Notes under the pieces: model-generated
Databases searched by the model: none
What the model was told of the DNA's origin: nothing
What the model saw: only the letters and a program-made list of their open reading frames with translations
Made by a program: the position numbers and the translations under genes
NCBI GenBank assembly: GCA_947473805.1
Contig: CANJGB010000011.1
Span: forward strand, 29,778-93,777
Length of the DNA: 64,000 nucleotides
Direction: 5' to 3'
Source: Alphaproteobacteria bacterium
Lineage (GTDB): Bacteria; Pseudomonadota; Alphaproteobacteria; Ferrovibrionales; Ferrovibrionaceae
Shown here: positions 1-8,276 of the stretch, one piece after another
Layout of the letters: every line of letters begins with the position of its first letter
Position numbering within the stretch: the stretch's first letter is position 1

Positions 1-78
1 GTGACACTGACTCATCGCGCACAACAAAGACAAATCGAATTTGGAGGAATGCCGGATCGCAGCACGGCAATCGGCCGG

Positions 79-576
79 CTAGTTCTGCGCCACCCGGTGC
101 ACGGCGACTGGCTTCTTGGTCTGTTGCTGCTGCACAGCCTTCTTGGCCGCCACCTTCTGGCGCACCTTGGCCTTGAGCCGTTCGTTGGGCTGCGCCGAGG
201 GCCGCGCCACCACCTTCACCTTGGTGATGCCGTCCTGCTTCATGTCGAGCTTTTCGGCTGCCGCCTCGGTCACATCGATCACCCGGCCGCGCACATGCGG
301 CCCGCGTTCGTTGACGCGCACATCGACCGAGCGGCCGTTCTCCTGGTTGATAACGGTGACCCTGGTGCCCAGCGGCAGGCTGGTGGACGCGGCCGTGAAC
401 TTGTCCTGGTCCAGCACCTCGCCGTTGGCGGTGCGCCGGCCCTCGAAGCGGTTGTGATAGTAGGATGCCTTGCCCTGCTGCTCGAAGGCCGTGTCGTCAA
501 GGGCTTGTGCGAAGGCCGGGCCGCAGCCCATGCCCGCAATCACTAACGCCAATGACAGGCCGCGCGCACCGTCCAT
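79..576 (-). CDS. RlpA-like double-psi beta-barrel protein (septal ring lytic transglycosylase family)
   Basis: A 165-residue exported protein. Residues 1-24 form a signal peptide with a plausible cleavage after PAFA. Residues about 36-130 form the RlpA double-psi barrel: GKASYY at its start, SLPLGTRVTV, and VNERGPHVRGRVIDVT, which matches the family core VNDRGPF..GR.IDLS. RlpA proteins act in the periplasm or outer membrane on peptidoglycan glycan strands. The lipoprotein cysteine and SPOR domain of full-length RlpA are absent, so this is a short version. The C-terminal 40 residues are Lys/Gln-rich and low in complexity. The domain assignment is firm; enzymatic activity is inferred from the family. 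Confidence 0.85.
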   Translation of the reverse strand: MDGARGLSLALVIAGMGCGPAFAQALDDTAFEQQGKASYYHNRFEGRRTANGEVLDQDKFTAASTSLPLGTRVTVINQENGRSVDVRVNERGPHVRGRVIDVTEAAAEKLDMKQDGITKVKVVARPSAQPNERLKAKVRQKVAAKKAVQQQQTKKPVAVHRVAQN

Positions 577-645
577 GACTCTCCCCGGATTTCCACCGCA
601 CGCCTTAACGGCGCGGCAGTGGAAAGGTTCCGGGGAGCGGTCGGG

Positions 646-1098
646 CTACTTGCGGACGATGGAGAACTTGCTGAAATCGACCTGGAAGTGGTTGCGCGGG
701 CTGCGCGAGGCGAACTTCCAGCCCTGCGGCGTGCGGACGAAGGTGTCGTCGTACTGGCCCACCGCCGCCGGGCCATTCAACGGGCACGGGATCGGGGTGC
801 CCGGCTCCGCGTGGTAATAGGTGTAATAGCAAAGGCCCTTGGCGTGGTTTTCGTCGATCACGTCGATGGCGTTGTTGGTGTTCACGTGCTTGGTCACCGG
901 GCCGGTATATTTCTTGTCCAGGTAGCCCTTGATGTCCTTGTGCCCGCGCAGCATGCCCATCAGCACCTGGTCCCACGTCCCATCAGGCGCGAACATGTCG
1001 AGAATCTTGTCGTGCTGAAACGTGTCGATGCAAATGTGAAAACGAATCTGAAGCTGCGCGCACGCATGCTCGATCGCCATTTTCTCGAGATCGGTCAT
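646..1098 (-). CDS. NTF2-like / SnoaL-like domain protein
   Basis: A 150-residue cytoplasmic protein with the alpha+beta layout of the SnoaL/NTF2 fold: an N-terminal helix (LEKMAIEHACAQLQIRF), a DMFAPDGTW strand-turn typical of this fold, and a C-terminal sheet ending RTPQGWKFASR. The start at 1098 is chosen because AGGAGGA lies a few bases upstream; a longer frame exists but lacks a ribosome site. Family members are small hydratases, isomerases or beta-subunit-like proteins, and the substrate cannot be read from sequence. It is divergent from a LysR gene 68 bp away, so it is a plausible target of that regulator. Confidence 0.75.
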   Translation of the reverse strand: MTDLEKMAIEHACAQLQIRFHICIDTFQHDKILDMFAPDGTWDQVLMGMLRGHKDIKGYLDKKYTGPVTKHVNTNNAIDVIDENHAKGLCYYTYYHAEPGTPIPCPLNGPAAVGQYDDTFVRTPQGWKFASRSPRNHFQVDFSKFSIVRK

Positions 1099-1166
1099 TG
1101 CCGGGTTTCCTCCTGGATATAGCGGCCGGCGCTGGCGCGCCCCCGGCGGCACGTTACAATGCCGCC

Positions 1167-2087
1167 ATGGAACTGCGCCAGTTGCGTTATTTCGTGGCCG
1201 TCGCCGAGACGGAAAATTTCCACCGCGCGTCGGAACGGCTCAACCTCGTGCCGTCCGCTCTGTCGCGCCAGATCCAGGACCTCGAGGCGGAACTGGGCGT
1301 CGCGCTGTTCGACCGCGAACGGCGCCGCGTGCGCCTCTCCGCCGCCGGCAAGTCGTTCCTCGACAGCGCGCGGCAATTGCTGGGCGCGGCCGATCTGGCG
1401 AAGGAGCGCGTGGGCCTTGTGGCGCGTGGCCATGTGGGCACGCTGCGCATCGGCCTGCAGGAGATTACCGGGCGCCACCGCGACGTGCCCAAATCCTTCC
1501 ACCTGTTTCGCACCCGTTACCCGGATGTGGCATTGCAACTCTCGCCCCTGACCTCCGTCGAACAGGCCGAGGCCATTGCCGCCGGCGAGCTCGACGCCGG
1601 TTTCTTCTATGTGAAAACGGCGAACCCGGCGTTCGAGACGCTGGATATTGACGTGGATGACTGGGTCCTGGCCCTGCCGAAGCGGCATCGCCTGGCGAAG
1701 AAGCCGGGCCTGCGCCTCCGCGACCTGGGTGACGAACCCTTTGTCTGGATTCCGCGCGCCTACTCGCCGGTCCTGTACGACCGCCTGATGGCGACATGCG
1801 AGAAGGCCGGCTTCGCGCCGCGCATCGTGCAGGAAGCAAAGCACGAATCCCTGCTGCTGAACCTCGTCGCCGTGGGCATGGGGCTGACCTTCGTCACCGC
1901 CACCGCGCGTGGCTACGGTCCGGGCGATGTCGTGTTCCGTACCTTGCCCGACTTTTCGATGCCGATGACGCTGAACCTCGTCTGGCGGCGCAGCAATGAA
2001 TCCGCCGTCCTCGCCCGCTTCGTGGAAACTTTTGCCGGACTGAAGAAGCCGGCCATGCAGAAGGTGAAGAAGGCGCGCAACCGCTAG
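1167..2087 (+). CDS. LysR-family transcriptional regulator
   Basis: A 306-residue regulator. Residues 1-60 are a canonical LysR winged HTH (MELRQLRYFVAVAETENFHRA, then SALSRQIQDLEAELG). Residues about 90-300 are the periplasmic-binding-like effector domain. The start at 1167 begins exactly at the family N-terminus; the frame remains open upstream but is not conserved-looking. LysR proteins commonly control the divergent neighbour, here the NTF2-like gene, and the HDO-like enzyme gene follows 110 bp downstream. The effector is unknown. Proline and charge distribution look ordinary for a high-GC alphaproteobacterium. Confidence 0.92.
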   Translation: MELRQLRYFVAVAETENFHRASERLNLVPSALSRQIQDLEAELGVALFDRERRRVRLSAAGKSFLDSARQLLGAADLAKERVGLVARGHVGTLRIGLQEITGRHRDVPKSFHLFRTRYPDVALQLSPLTSVEQAEAIAAGELDAGFFYVKTANPAFETLDIDVDDWVLALPKRHRLAKKPGLRLRDLGDEPFVWIPRAYSPVLYDRLMATCEKAGFAPRIVQEAKHESLLLNLVAVGMGLTFVTATARGYGPGDVVFRTLPDFSMPMTLNLVWRRSNESAVLARFVETFAGLKKPAMQKVKKARNR

Positions 2088-2197
2088 TCCGGTTGTTTCA
2101 TAAAATTCACCAACTTGTCGCCATGACAACATTGGACGCAACAGCATAAATCGCGACAATGGCCCGATCGGGCGATGAGACCCGTCGAGGAGGAAAC

Positions 2198-2938
2198 ATG
2201 GATCGCGACCTGCCGCAAAACCTGATGGACATTCCCGCCGAGGACTTCTGCCGGCGCCTGATCGCCCGGGGCCTGGCGCAGTACGACACCATGAACAACC
2301 ACCCGCTGATCCGCGCCGCCGCCGAGGGCAAGGCGACGAAGGAGCAGCTGCGCGAATTCGGCACCGGCCTGTACCGCGCCGTGCATGACGCGCAGCGCTG
2401 GACCGCCGCCTGCTATGCCGGCTGCGAGGACCAGAAGACGCGCGCCCTGATGCTGAAGTCGATGATGGAGGAAGAGACCGGCATCTATTCGAAGACGGTC
2501 AGCCATTCCGAACAGCTTGCCGACTTCCTCGAGGCGCTGGGCCAGCCGCGCGCGGTCACCTACGAACGCTCGAAGAACCTGAAGATGCACTTCAAGCAGT
2601 GGTGCGACCTCTCGGAATTCCTCGGTCGCTGCCGCCCCTACTGGCTGTATCGCGGCACCATCGCCATGGCCGGCGAGGCCCAGTTCACCGACGTCTGCGT
2701 CACCATGATGGAAGCGCTGCCGAAACACTACGGCGTTACGGGCAAGGGCCTGACCTTCTGGGAAGTTCACGGACCCATCGACAAGGAACATACCGACACC
2801 GCGGTGGAAATGATCTCGCCGCACCTGACGTCGGAGGAAATCCGCCGCGAGGTGCAGACCTACTTCTTCCACCACGTCGATTTCCGCTACCGCGCCTGGC
2901 TGGAGCCGCTGGGCCAGATCAAGTACGTCCTCGCCTGA
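2198..2938 (+). CDS. Iron-containing haem-oxygenase-like (HDO/PqqC-TenA fold) enzyme
   Basis: A 246-residue all-helical protein resembling the TenA/PqqC/CADD group. Potential metal ligands appear in the order expected of the haem-oxygenase-like diiron oxidase (HDO) family: E92 (MMEEETG), H103, E160 (AMAGEAQF), H191 (WEVHGPID), D195/H198 and H225/H226 (FFHHVDF). HDO enzymes use a dinuclear iron site for oxidative chemistry on amino- or fatty-acid-like substrates; the substrate here is unknown. The start at 2198 has GGAGGAAAC directly upstream. The gene ends 8 bp before a 9-bp hairpin shared with the convergent Bug gene. PqqC is less likely because no other pqq genes are nearby. Confidence 0.75.
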   Translation: MDRDLPQNLMDIPAEDFCRRLIARGLAQYDTMNNHPLIRAAAEGKATKEQLREFGTGLYRAVHDAQRWTAACYAGCEDQKTRALMLKSMMEEETGIYSKTVSHSEQLADFLEALGQPRAVTYERSKNLKMHFKQWCDLSEFLGRCRPYWLYRGTIAMAGEAQFTDVCVTMMEALPKHYGVTGKGLTFWEVHGPIDKEHTDTAVEMISPHLTSEEIRREVQTYFFHHVDFRYRAWLEPLGQIKYVLA

Positions 2939-2945
2939 ACCACGG

Positions 2946-2968
2946 CGCCGGGGCCATTTGCCCCGGCG
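2946..2968. terminator. Hairpin between convergent genes
   Basis: A perfect 9-bp G+C stem (2946-2954 with 2960-2968, loop CATTT) sits between the HDO gene stop (2938) and the Bug gene stop (2969). There is no T-run on either strand, so it is either a weak bidirectional terminator or an mRNA 3'-end stabiliser. Confidence 0.5.
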
Positions 2969-3931
2969 TCAGTTCGGCGGCTCGAAGTTCGAGGCCTTTG
3001 CTGCGTTGGCGTAAAGCTCGGCCTCACGCATCGTGCGCTTGCGGATGTCGGCGGCATCGGCGACCAGCGGCCGGCCACCGGCAGCGTTGTAGCGTGCCAC
3101 CATGTCCGTCATCGACGATATTTCCTTCATGGCGTCGATCAGCCGTTGCTGCGCCGCCTTCGGCATGTCGGCCGGGCCCCAGATCGACGAGACCGTATAG
3201 GCCTGCAGGTTCGGATAGCCGAGTTCGACTGTCGTTGGCACGTCGGGCGCACTGGGATCGCGAACCTCATAGGTTGCCGCCAGCAGCCTGACCTTGCCGG
3301 CCTCCACATGCGGCCGGAACGTCTGCGCCAGGTCGAAACCGAGTTGGGTTTCGTTGGCCAGCAGCGCCGTCAGCATCTGCGGCCCGCCACGATAGGTCAC
3401 CTGCACGGTATCGAGGCCGGCCGCCTGTTTCAGCATGCCATGCACCAGGGTGGCCGTCGCCGAATAGGAGCCGAAGTTGAGCTTGCCCGGGTTCGCCTTC
3501 GCATAGCTCACAAGTTCGGGGAACGTCTTTACTGGCACCGTGTCATTCACGGCCAGCACATAGCTGGTCACGAACACGCCGCCGACCGGCTCGAACGCCT
3601 TGAAGAAATCGAACGGCGGGGTCTTGTGGAAAACCGAGGTCAGCGACGACGCGCCACCGTAGTACAGGGTGTAGCCGTCATGCGGCGCCGCCAGTACGCC
3701 GTTCGCCGCGATCATCGAGAAGCCGCCGGGACGGTTATCGACCACGAACGGCTGTTTCAGCTTGGCGCTCAGCTTGTCGGCCACCGCGCGGATCATCACA
3801 TCGCCCGCGCTGCCGGCAGTGTTCGGGTACAGGATGGTGACCGGCCGCGCCGGATAGTCCTGCGCCAGGACCGGGACCGACAATGTCATGACGGCAAGCG
3901 CCAGGGCGGCGCGCGCAAAACTTTGCTTCAC
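2969..3931 (-). CDS. Bug-family tripartite tricarboxylate transporter substrate-binding protein
   Basis: A 320-residue periplasmic binding protein. A Sec signal peptide (residues 1-23, ending VPVLAQ) is followed by the Bug opening DYPARPVTILYPNTAGSAGD and the VVDNRPGG loop that contacts the ligand carboxylate. Bug proteins bind small carboxylates or related organics for TctAB-type symporters, or act alone as sensors. No tctA/tctB genes are present in the window, so this is an orphan binding protein, as is common in proteobacteria with many Bug paralogues. The ligand is unknown. Upstream lie the 10-bp tandem repeats at 4161-4240. Confidence 0.9.
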   Translation of the reverse strand: MKQSFARAALALAVMTLSVPVLAQDYPARPVTILYPNTAGSAGDVMIRAVADKLSAKLKQPFVVDNRPGGFSMIAANGVLAAPHDGYTLYYGGASSLTSVFHKTPPFDFFKAFEPVGGVFVTSYVLAVNDTVPVKTFPELVSYAKANPGKLNFGSYSATATLVHGMLKQAAGLDTVQVTYRGGPQMLTALLANETQLGFDLAQTFRPHVEAGKVRLLAATYEVRDPSAPDVPTTVELGYPNLQAYTVSSIWGPADMPKAAQQRLIDAMKEISSMTDMVARYNAAGGRPLVADAADIRKRTMREAELYANAAKASNFEPPN

Positions 3932-4160
3932 GGTTTCACTCCCCTCAACTTCTTATGCGTCGACGCTAGCGGCCGCGCTGGACCTGAACCAATGCCAAAT
4001 TCGCAAGCGCCGATAAAATTTCCGCATCGCCCTTGACGGATGGAGGAGTAAATACACATCAAGGATGATGGTTATGCCGTGCGACTGCTTTGTTTGAAAA
4101 CGGCCACGAGAGGCCTGGAAAGCCCGGATTCGTTGGATTAGGAGCCGGAAACACTGGCGC

Positions 4161-4240
4161 GAATAAGCCTAAATAAGCCGAAACAAGCCTGAATAAGCCC
4201 AGACAAGCCGGAACAAGCGTGGATAAGCCTAAATAAGCCG
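4161..4240. repeat. Eight tandem 10-bp repeats, consensus RRAYAAGCCN
   Basis: Eight consecutive units of exactly 10 bp run without a break from 4161 to 4240 (for example gaataagcct, aaataagccg, aaacaagcct). AAGC is invariant in every unit, while the first bases vary between purines and position 4 between T and C. The 10-bp spacing is close to one helical turn. The array lies in a 427-bp gene-free stretch (3932-4358), about 230 bp upstream of the Bug gene start and just beyond the livK-side terminator. A short frame across it is an artefact of the repeat. Confidence 0.85.
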
Positions 4241-4246
4241 GAGCCC

Positions 4247-4280
4247 AAAATAAAAACCGCCCGGCATTGCTGCCGGGCGG
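4247..4280 (-). terminator. Rho-independent terminator of the liv/acyl-CoA ligase operon
   Basis: Read on the minus strand: a perfect 10-bp stem CCGCCCGGCA/TGCCGGGCGG (4257-4266 with 4271-4280), a 4-nt loop, then TTTTTATTTT. It lies 79 bp after the stop of the livK-type gene and ends that operon. Confidence 0.9.
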
Positions 4281-4358
4281 AGAGGTGCGGCCCATTTGAT
4301 TTGAGATCGTTTTAGGGCCGGGTTCGTAAATTGCAGAAACTTTGTAGTCGAGTCCGCG

Positions 4359-5534
4359 TCAGTACGCCAGAGCCTCCTGGCCGACCTGCTGCCACTCGCC
4401 GTCCTTCACCACGAACATGAAGGCCGCGGTGGCGCCGGCGCGCTTGGTCGGGCCGAAGCTCACTGTTGGCCCGCCGAAAATGTCGCGGTAGCCGGTGATC
4501 TTTTCCATGCCGGCGATGAAGGTGTCGACATTCAGGTTGGCGCCCGCGTTGCGGATGCCGGTCGCCACCATGTCCATGTTGGAATAGCCGTAGACCGAAC
4601 CGACGTTGGGCTCCTCGCCGAACTTCGCCTTGTACTTGTCCATCCAGGCGATGACGTTGGCGGGCGCGGTCTTGCGGCTGGGCATGATCGTGCCGGCCAT
4701 GGTGTAGAGGCCGGTGGTCGCGTTGCCCGGCACCTCGGCCACGGCGCCGATATAGGTGGCCGACGTGCCGACGAAGTCGACATTGGTCCAGCCCATCTTG
4801 CGCGCGGTGGCATAGGGCACGATGGAGTCGCGCACGATGGTGCCCAGCGCCACCAGGTCGCAATTGGCGGCGCGCAGCTTGGTCACCTGCGCCGTCAGGT
4901 CGGTGTCGGTCGGCTTGTTGGTGGCGAACTCGACCAGCTTCATGTTCATCGCCTTGAGCTGATCGTCGACGCCCTTGCGGATCTCCTCGCCGAACTCGGT
5001 GTCCTGGTACAGCGTGCAGACCGACTTCTTGCCGCGCGCCTCGACGAAATACTTCAGCGCGCCGCGGATCTGGTCGTAGTAGCTGCCGAGCGCCGCGAAC
5101 TTCAACTTGTTGAACGGCTCGGCCATCTCGCGCGCGGCCGTGACCGGGAACATGTTCGGCACGTTCAGCGCCAACTGGTCCTTCATCACGGCATTGTTCT
5201 GCGGCGTGCCCAGCGCGCTGACCATGGCGAAGACGTTGTCGCGGTTCAGCAGCTTGTTGGCGGCTTGCACGGCGCGCGGGATCTGGTACTGGGTGTCCTC
5301 GACCACCAGCTTGATCTTGCGGCCGTTGATGCCGCCGGCCTCGTTGATCTCCTCCATGCGCATGCGCATGCCGTTGGCGGAATACTTGCCGAACGCCGCC
5401 ACCGGGCCCGACAGGTCGGTGTGCATGCCGAGCACGACCTCGTTCTTGGTCACGCCGCGAACGTTCTGGGCCAGTGCCGGCCCCGCCGCGAGCGCCGCGA
5501 TGCCCAGTGCCACTACGCTAATGCGTTGCATCAT
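4359..5534 (-). CDS. Branched-chain-type ABC transporter substrate-binding protein (LivK-like)
   Basis: A 391-residue periplasmic type I binding protein (Peripla_BP_6). The signal peptide covers residues 1-22 (AAGPALAQ). The mature start NEVVLGMHTDLSGPVAAFG and INEAGGINGRKIKLVVEDTQ are hallmark LivK motifs. The start at 5534 (MMQRISVV) is preceded by GGGAGG; a 13-residue upstream extension lacks a ribosome site. It is the last gene of the minus-strand run livH-M-G-F / acyl-CoA ligase / livK and supplies the solute receptor. Co-localisation with a CoA ligase suggests a carboxylic-acid ligand rather than leucine (inference). Confidence 0.92.
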   Translation of the reverse strand: MMQRISVVALGIAALAAGPALAQNVRGVTKNEVVLGMHTDLSGPVAAFGKYSANGMRMRMEEINEAGGINGRKIKLVVEDTQYQIPRAVQAANKLLNRDNVFAMVSALGTPQNNAVMKDQLALNVPNMFPVTAAREMAEPFNKLKFAALGSYYDQIRGALKYFVEARGKKSVCTLYQDTEFGEEIRKGVDDQLKAMNMKLVEFATNKPTDTDLTAQVTKLRAANCDLVALGTIVRDSIVPYATARKMGWTNVDFVGTSATYIGAVAEVPGNATTGLYTMAGTIMPSRKTAPANVIAWMDKYKAKFGEEPNVGSVYGYSNMDMVATGIRNAGANLNVDTFIAGMEKITGYRDIFGGPTVSFGPTKRAGATAAFMFVVKDGEWQQVGQEALAY

Positions 5535-5625
5535 GCTTCCCTCCCTGGGTGGTTCCGGATCAGGCCGGAACATTCGTGTTGGTACAAACTATAGGCCGGG
5601 ACGCCGCGACCGACAATGGGGCCTC

Positions 5626-7476
5626 TCAGGCCGCCTGGCCCCGGTACATGCCCTCGATCAGGTCACGGTACTTTTCGTTCACGAACTTGCGCTTCAGCTT
5701 CATGGTCGGCGTCAGCTCGTCGTCCTCGGCCGTGAGCTGCTGGTCGATCAGCCGGAACTGCTTGATCGTCTCGACCCGCGCGAAGTTGCGGTTGACCTTC
5801 TCGACCTCCGCCCGGATCAGGTCCTGCACCTCCGGCGCCCGGCAGAGCGACGCGAAGTTCGAGAACGGCACGTTGTTGTCCTGGGCGAACTTCACCACGT
5901 TCTCGTGGTCGATCATGATCAGGCAGGACAGGAATTTTCGCTGGTCGCCGATGACCACGGCATCGTTGATGAAGGGGCTGAACTTCAGCTGGTTCTCGAT
6001 TTCCGATGGTGTGATGTTCTTGCCGCCGGCGGTGATGATGATGTCCTTCATGCGGTCGGTGATCTTCAGGAATCCGTCGCTGTCGAGTTCGCCGACGTCG
6101 CCGGTGTGCAGCCAGCCGCCGGCCAGCGCCTCGGCCGTCTTGTCAGGCTTGTTGAGATAGCCGAGGAACACGTTCGGCCCACGGCACAGGATTTCGCCGC
6201 CCTCGCCGATCGCCAGTTCGACGCCGGGCACGGCGCAGCCCACCTTGCCCAGCTTGATGCGGCCGCCGAGCGGCACCGAGATGATGCCGGTGCTCTCGGT
6301 CATGCCATAGCCCTCGTTCATGTTGACGCCATGGGCGGTGAGCCAGCTCAGCAGGTCGGGCGAGATCGGCGCCGCGCCGCTCAGGCAGAAGCGCGCCCGG
6401 TCCAGGCCCATGGCGCGCTTGACGTTGCGCAGGACCAACTGGTCGGCGAGCCAGAACAGCGCCCGGTCCACGACGCCGATCTTGCGCCAGCCCAGGCGCG
6501 CATCGGCGACACGCAGCCCGATGCCGAGCGCCAGCCGGTAGGTCGCGCGGCCGACCCAGGTCGCGTCCTTCATGCGGATGGAGATGGTCGAGTAGAATTT
6601 CTCCCAGATGCGCGGCACCCCGAAGAAGAAGTCCGGCTGCAGTTCCTGGATGTTCTCGGGCACCGCCTCCAGGCTCTCGGCGAAGTTCACCGTGGCACCG
6701 GTGCGCAACGGGTGCAGGACGCTCAGGTTACGCTCGACGATGTGGCAGAGCGGCAGGAACGACAATTGTTCGTCGCCCTCGCCCAGCGCGAAGGACGGAA
6801 TGCCGAGGTGTACGGAATACATCAGGTTGCGGTGGGTCAGCATCGCGCCCTTGGACGGGCCGGTCGTACCCGAGGTGTAGATCAGGATAGCTACGTCGTC
6901 GGGCCGGGCCTTCGCCACTTCGGCCTGCCACTGGCCGGGTTCTGCTGCGGCCTGGCGCGCGCCGAGGTCGAGCAGCTCCGCCATGCCCATGACCATCGGG
7001 TCGCTGAAGTCGCGCAAGCCGTCCAGGTCGAACACGATGATGCGGACCAAGCTGGGACAACGGTCGCGCACCTCCAGCACCTTGTCGAGCTGCTCGTCGT
7101 TCTCGACGAACAGGAACCGCGCGCCGCAATCGTTGACGATGTACTCCACCTGCTTGGAAGAATCGGTCGTGTAGATGCCGGTCGAGATGCCGCCTACGCC
7201 CATGGTGCCGATATCGGCATACAGCCACTCGGGCCGGTTCTCGGCGATAATCGCGCAGGTGTCGCCGCGCCGGAGACCGAGGGCCAAGAGGCCGAGCCCG
7301 GCATTGCGGGCCCGCTCGGCATAGCCCGTCCAGGTGATCGCCTGCCAGATGCCTAACTTCTTCTCGCGCATGGCAATCCTGGTGCCGCGCGCCGCACTTT
7401 GCAGGACGAAGTAGCGCGGCACCGTGTCCTCGATCTTGCGGGCCATCTCGGCGTCGAGGCTGGCATAGGCGGTCAT
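5626..7476 (-). CDS. AMP-dependent long-chain acyl-CoA synthetase/ligase
   Basis: A 616-residue adenylate-forming enzyme that activates a carboxylate with ATP and CoA. Visible motifs are the P-loop-like YTSGTTGPSKGAM near residue 205, the A5 motif EGYGMTEST, the A7/A8 hinge LHTGDVGELDSDGFLKITDR and IIITAGGKNITPSEIEN. The length fits the FadD15/FAA1-type long-chain clade. It sits inside the liv operon, 24 bp after livF and 91 bp before the binding-protein gene. An uptake-and-activation unit for an aromatic or fatty acid is the likely role; the exact substrate cannot be told. Confidence 0.93.
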   Translation of the reverse strand: MTAYASLDAEMARKIEDTVPRYFVLQSAARGTRIAMREKKLGIWQAITWTGYAERARNAGLGLLALGLRRGDTCAIIAENRPEWLYADIGTMGVGGISTGIYTTDSSKQVEYIVNDCGARFLFVENDEQLDKVLEVRDRCPSLVRIIVFDLDGLRDFSDPMVMGMAELLDLGARQAAAEPGQWQAEVAKARPDDVAILIYTSGTTGPSKGAMLTHRNLMYSVHLGIPSFALGEGDEQLSFLPLCHIVERNLSVLHPLRTGATVNFAESLEAVPENIQELQPDFFFGVPRIWEKFYSTISIRMKDATWVGRATYRLALGIGLRVADARLGWRKIGVVDRALFWLADQLVLRNVKRAMGLDRARFCLSGAAPISPDLLSWLTAHGVNMNEGYGMTESTGIISVPLGGRIKLGKVGCAVPGVELAIGEGGEILCRGPNVFLGYLNKPDKTAEALAGGWLHTGDVGELDSDGFLKITDRMKDIIITAGGKNITPSEIENQLKFSPFINDAVVIGDQRKFLSCLIMIDHENVVKFAQDNNVPFSNFASLCRAPEVQDLIRAEVEKVNRNFARVETIKQFRLIDQQLTAEDDELTPTMKLKRKFVNEKYRDLIEGMYRGQAA

Positions 7477-7500
7477 GCGTCCCTCCTCTCGTGCGTCAGG

Positions 7501-8274
7501 TCAGCGCCAGGTCTTGCGCTTCTTCCAGCGCCGGCCACCGCGCGCGCTCTGTTCCTTCAGGCCCAGGTAGAACTCCTTGATGTCGTCCTTCTCCAGCAGG
7601 CGCGGCCCGGTGTCCTCCATGACGATGCGGCCGACCTCGATCACGTACCCGAAGTCGGCGACGTTCAGCGCCACGTTGGCGTTCTGCTCCACCAGCAGGA
7701 TCGTGGTCTTCTGCTCGCGGTTCACCCGCAGCACGATCTCGAATATCTCCTTCACGAGGAGCGGCGAGAGGCCCAGCGACGGCTCGTCCAGCAGCATGAC
7801 CTTGGGCCGCGCCATCAGTGCGCGGCTGATCGCGAGCATCTGCTGCTCACCGCCAGACAACCAGCCGGCCGGCTGCTTGAAGCGTTCCCGGAGGCGGGGG
7901 AAGTAGTCGCACACCATGTCCGTGTCGCGGGCGATGCCGGCACGGTCATGCCGGATGAAGGCGCCCATCGCCAGGTTTTCCTGCACCGTGAGAAACGGGA
8001 ACACCTCGCGCCCTTCCGGCACGTGGCTGATGCCGAGGCGCATCACCTTGTCCGGATTCATTTTCTGGATCGGCCGGCCTTCGAACAGCACGGTGCCCTT
8101 CTGCGGGTCCATCACGCCACTGATGGTCTTCAGGATCGTCGTCTTGCCGGCGCCGTTCGCGCCCAGCACGGTGACGATCTGCCCAGCATGAACATCGAGG
8201 CTGACGCCCCGGATGGCGACAATCGGGCCGTAGTAGGTCTCGAGGTTGCGGACCTGGAGCAGCGGCTCGGCCAT
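7501..8274 (-). CDS. livF: ABC transporter ATP-binding protein LivF
   Basis: A 257-residue cytoplasmic ATPase of the branched-chain amino-acid-type importer. It has Walker A GANGAGKTT, signature LSGGEQQM, Walker B VMLLDEPSLGL and the H-loop region LLVEQN, the last typical of LivF. The start at 8274 (MAEPLLQVRNLETYYG) matches the family start; the frame stays open far upstream but only as a shadow of livG. Its C-terminus has an unusual basic tail (GGRRWKKRKTWR). Only 2 nt separate it from the livG stop, implying co-translation. Confidence 0.94.
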   Translation of the reverse strand: MAEPLLQVRNLETYYGPIVAIRGVSLDVHAGQIVTVLGANGAGKTTILKTISGVMDPQKGTVLFEGRPIQKMNPDKVMRLGISHVPEGREVFPFLTVQENLAMGAFIRHDRAGIARDTDMVCDYFPRLRERFKQPAGWLSGGEQQMLAISRALMARPKVMLLDEPSLGLSPLLVKEIFEIVLRVNREQKTTILLVEQNANVALNVADFGYVIEVGRIVMEDTGPRLLEKDDIKEFYLGLKEQSARGGRRWKKRKTWR

Positions 8275-8276
8275 GC

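Noticed and set aside
4217..4229. DnaA-box-like TTATCCACG and possible origin
   Set aside because: Only one near-match in the region, no AT-rich unwinding element and no dnaA nearby; it falls inside a repeat unit.
4161..4240. CRISPR-like array
   Set aside because: Units are 10 bp with no spacers and no cas genes; it is a simple tandem repeat.
4059..4295. Open frame of 78 codons on the minus strand across the 10-bp repeats
   Set aside because: The peptide is produced by the repeat (periodic LGL/LV), runs through the terminator, and has no ribosome site.
5107..7356. Very long plus-strand frame (749 codons) opposite the livK and CoA ligase genes
   Set aside because: Antisense shadow of two well-supported genes; composition rich in His/Arg/Gln typical of GC-rich antisense frames.
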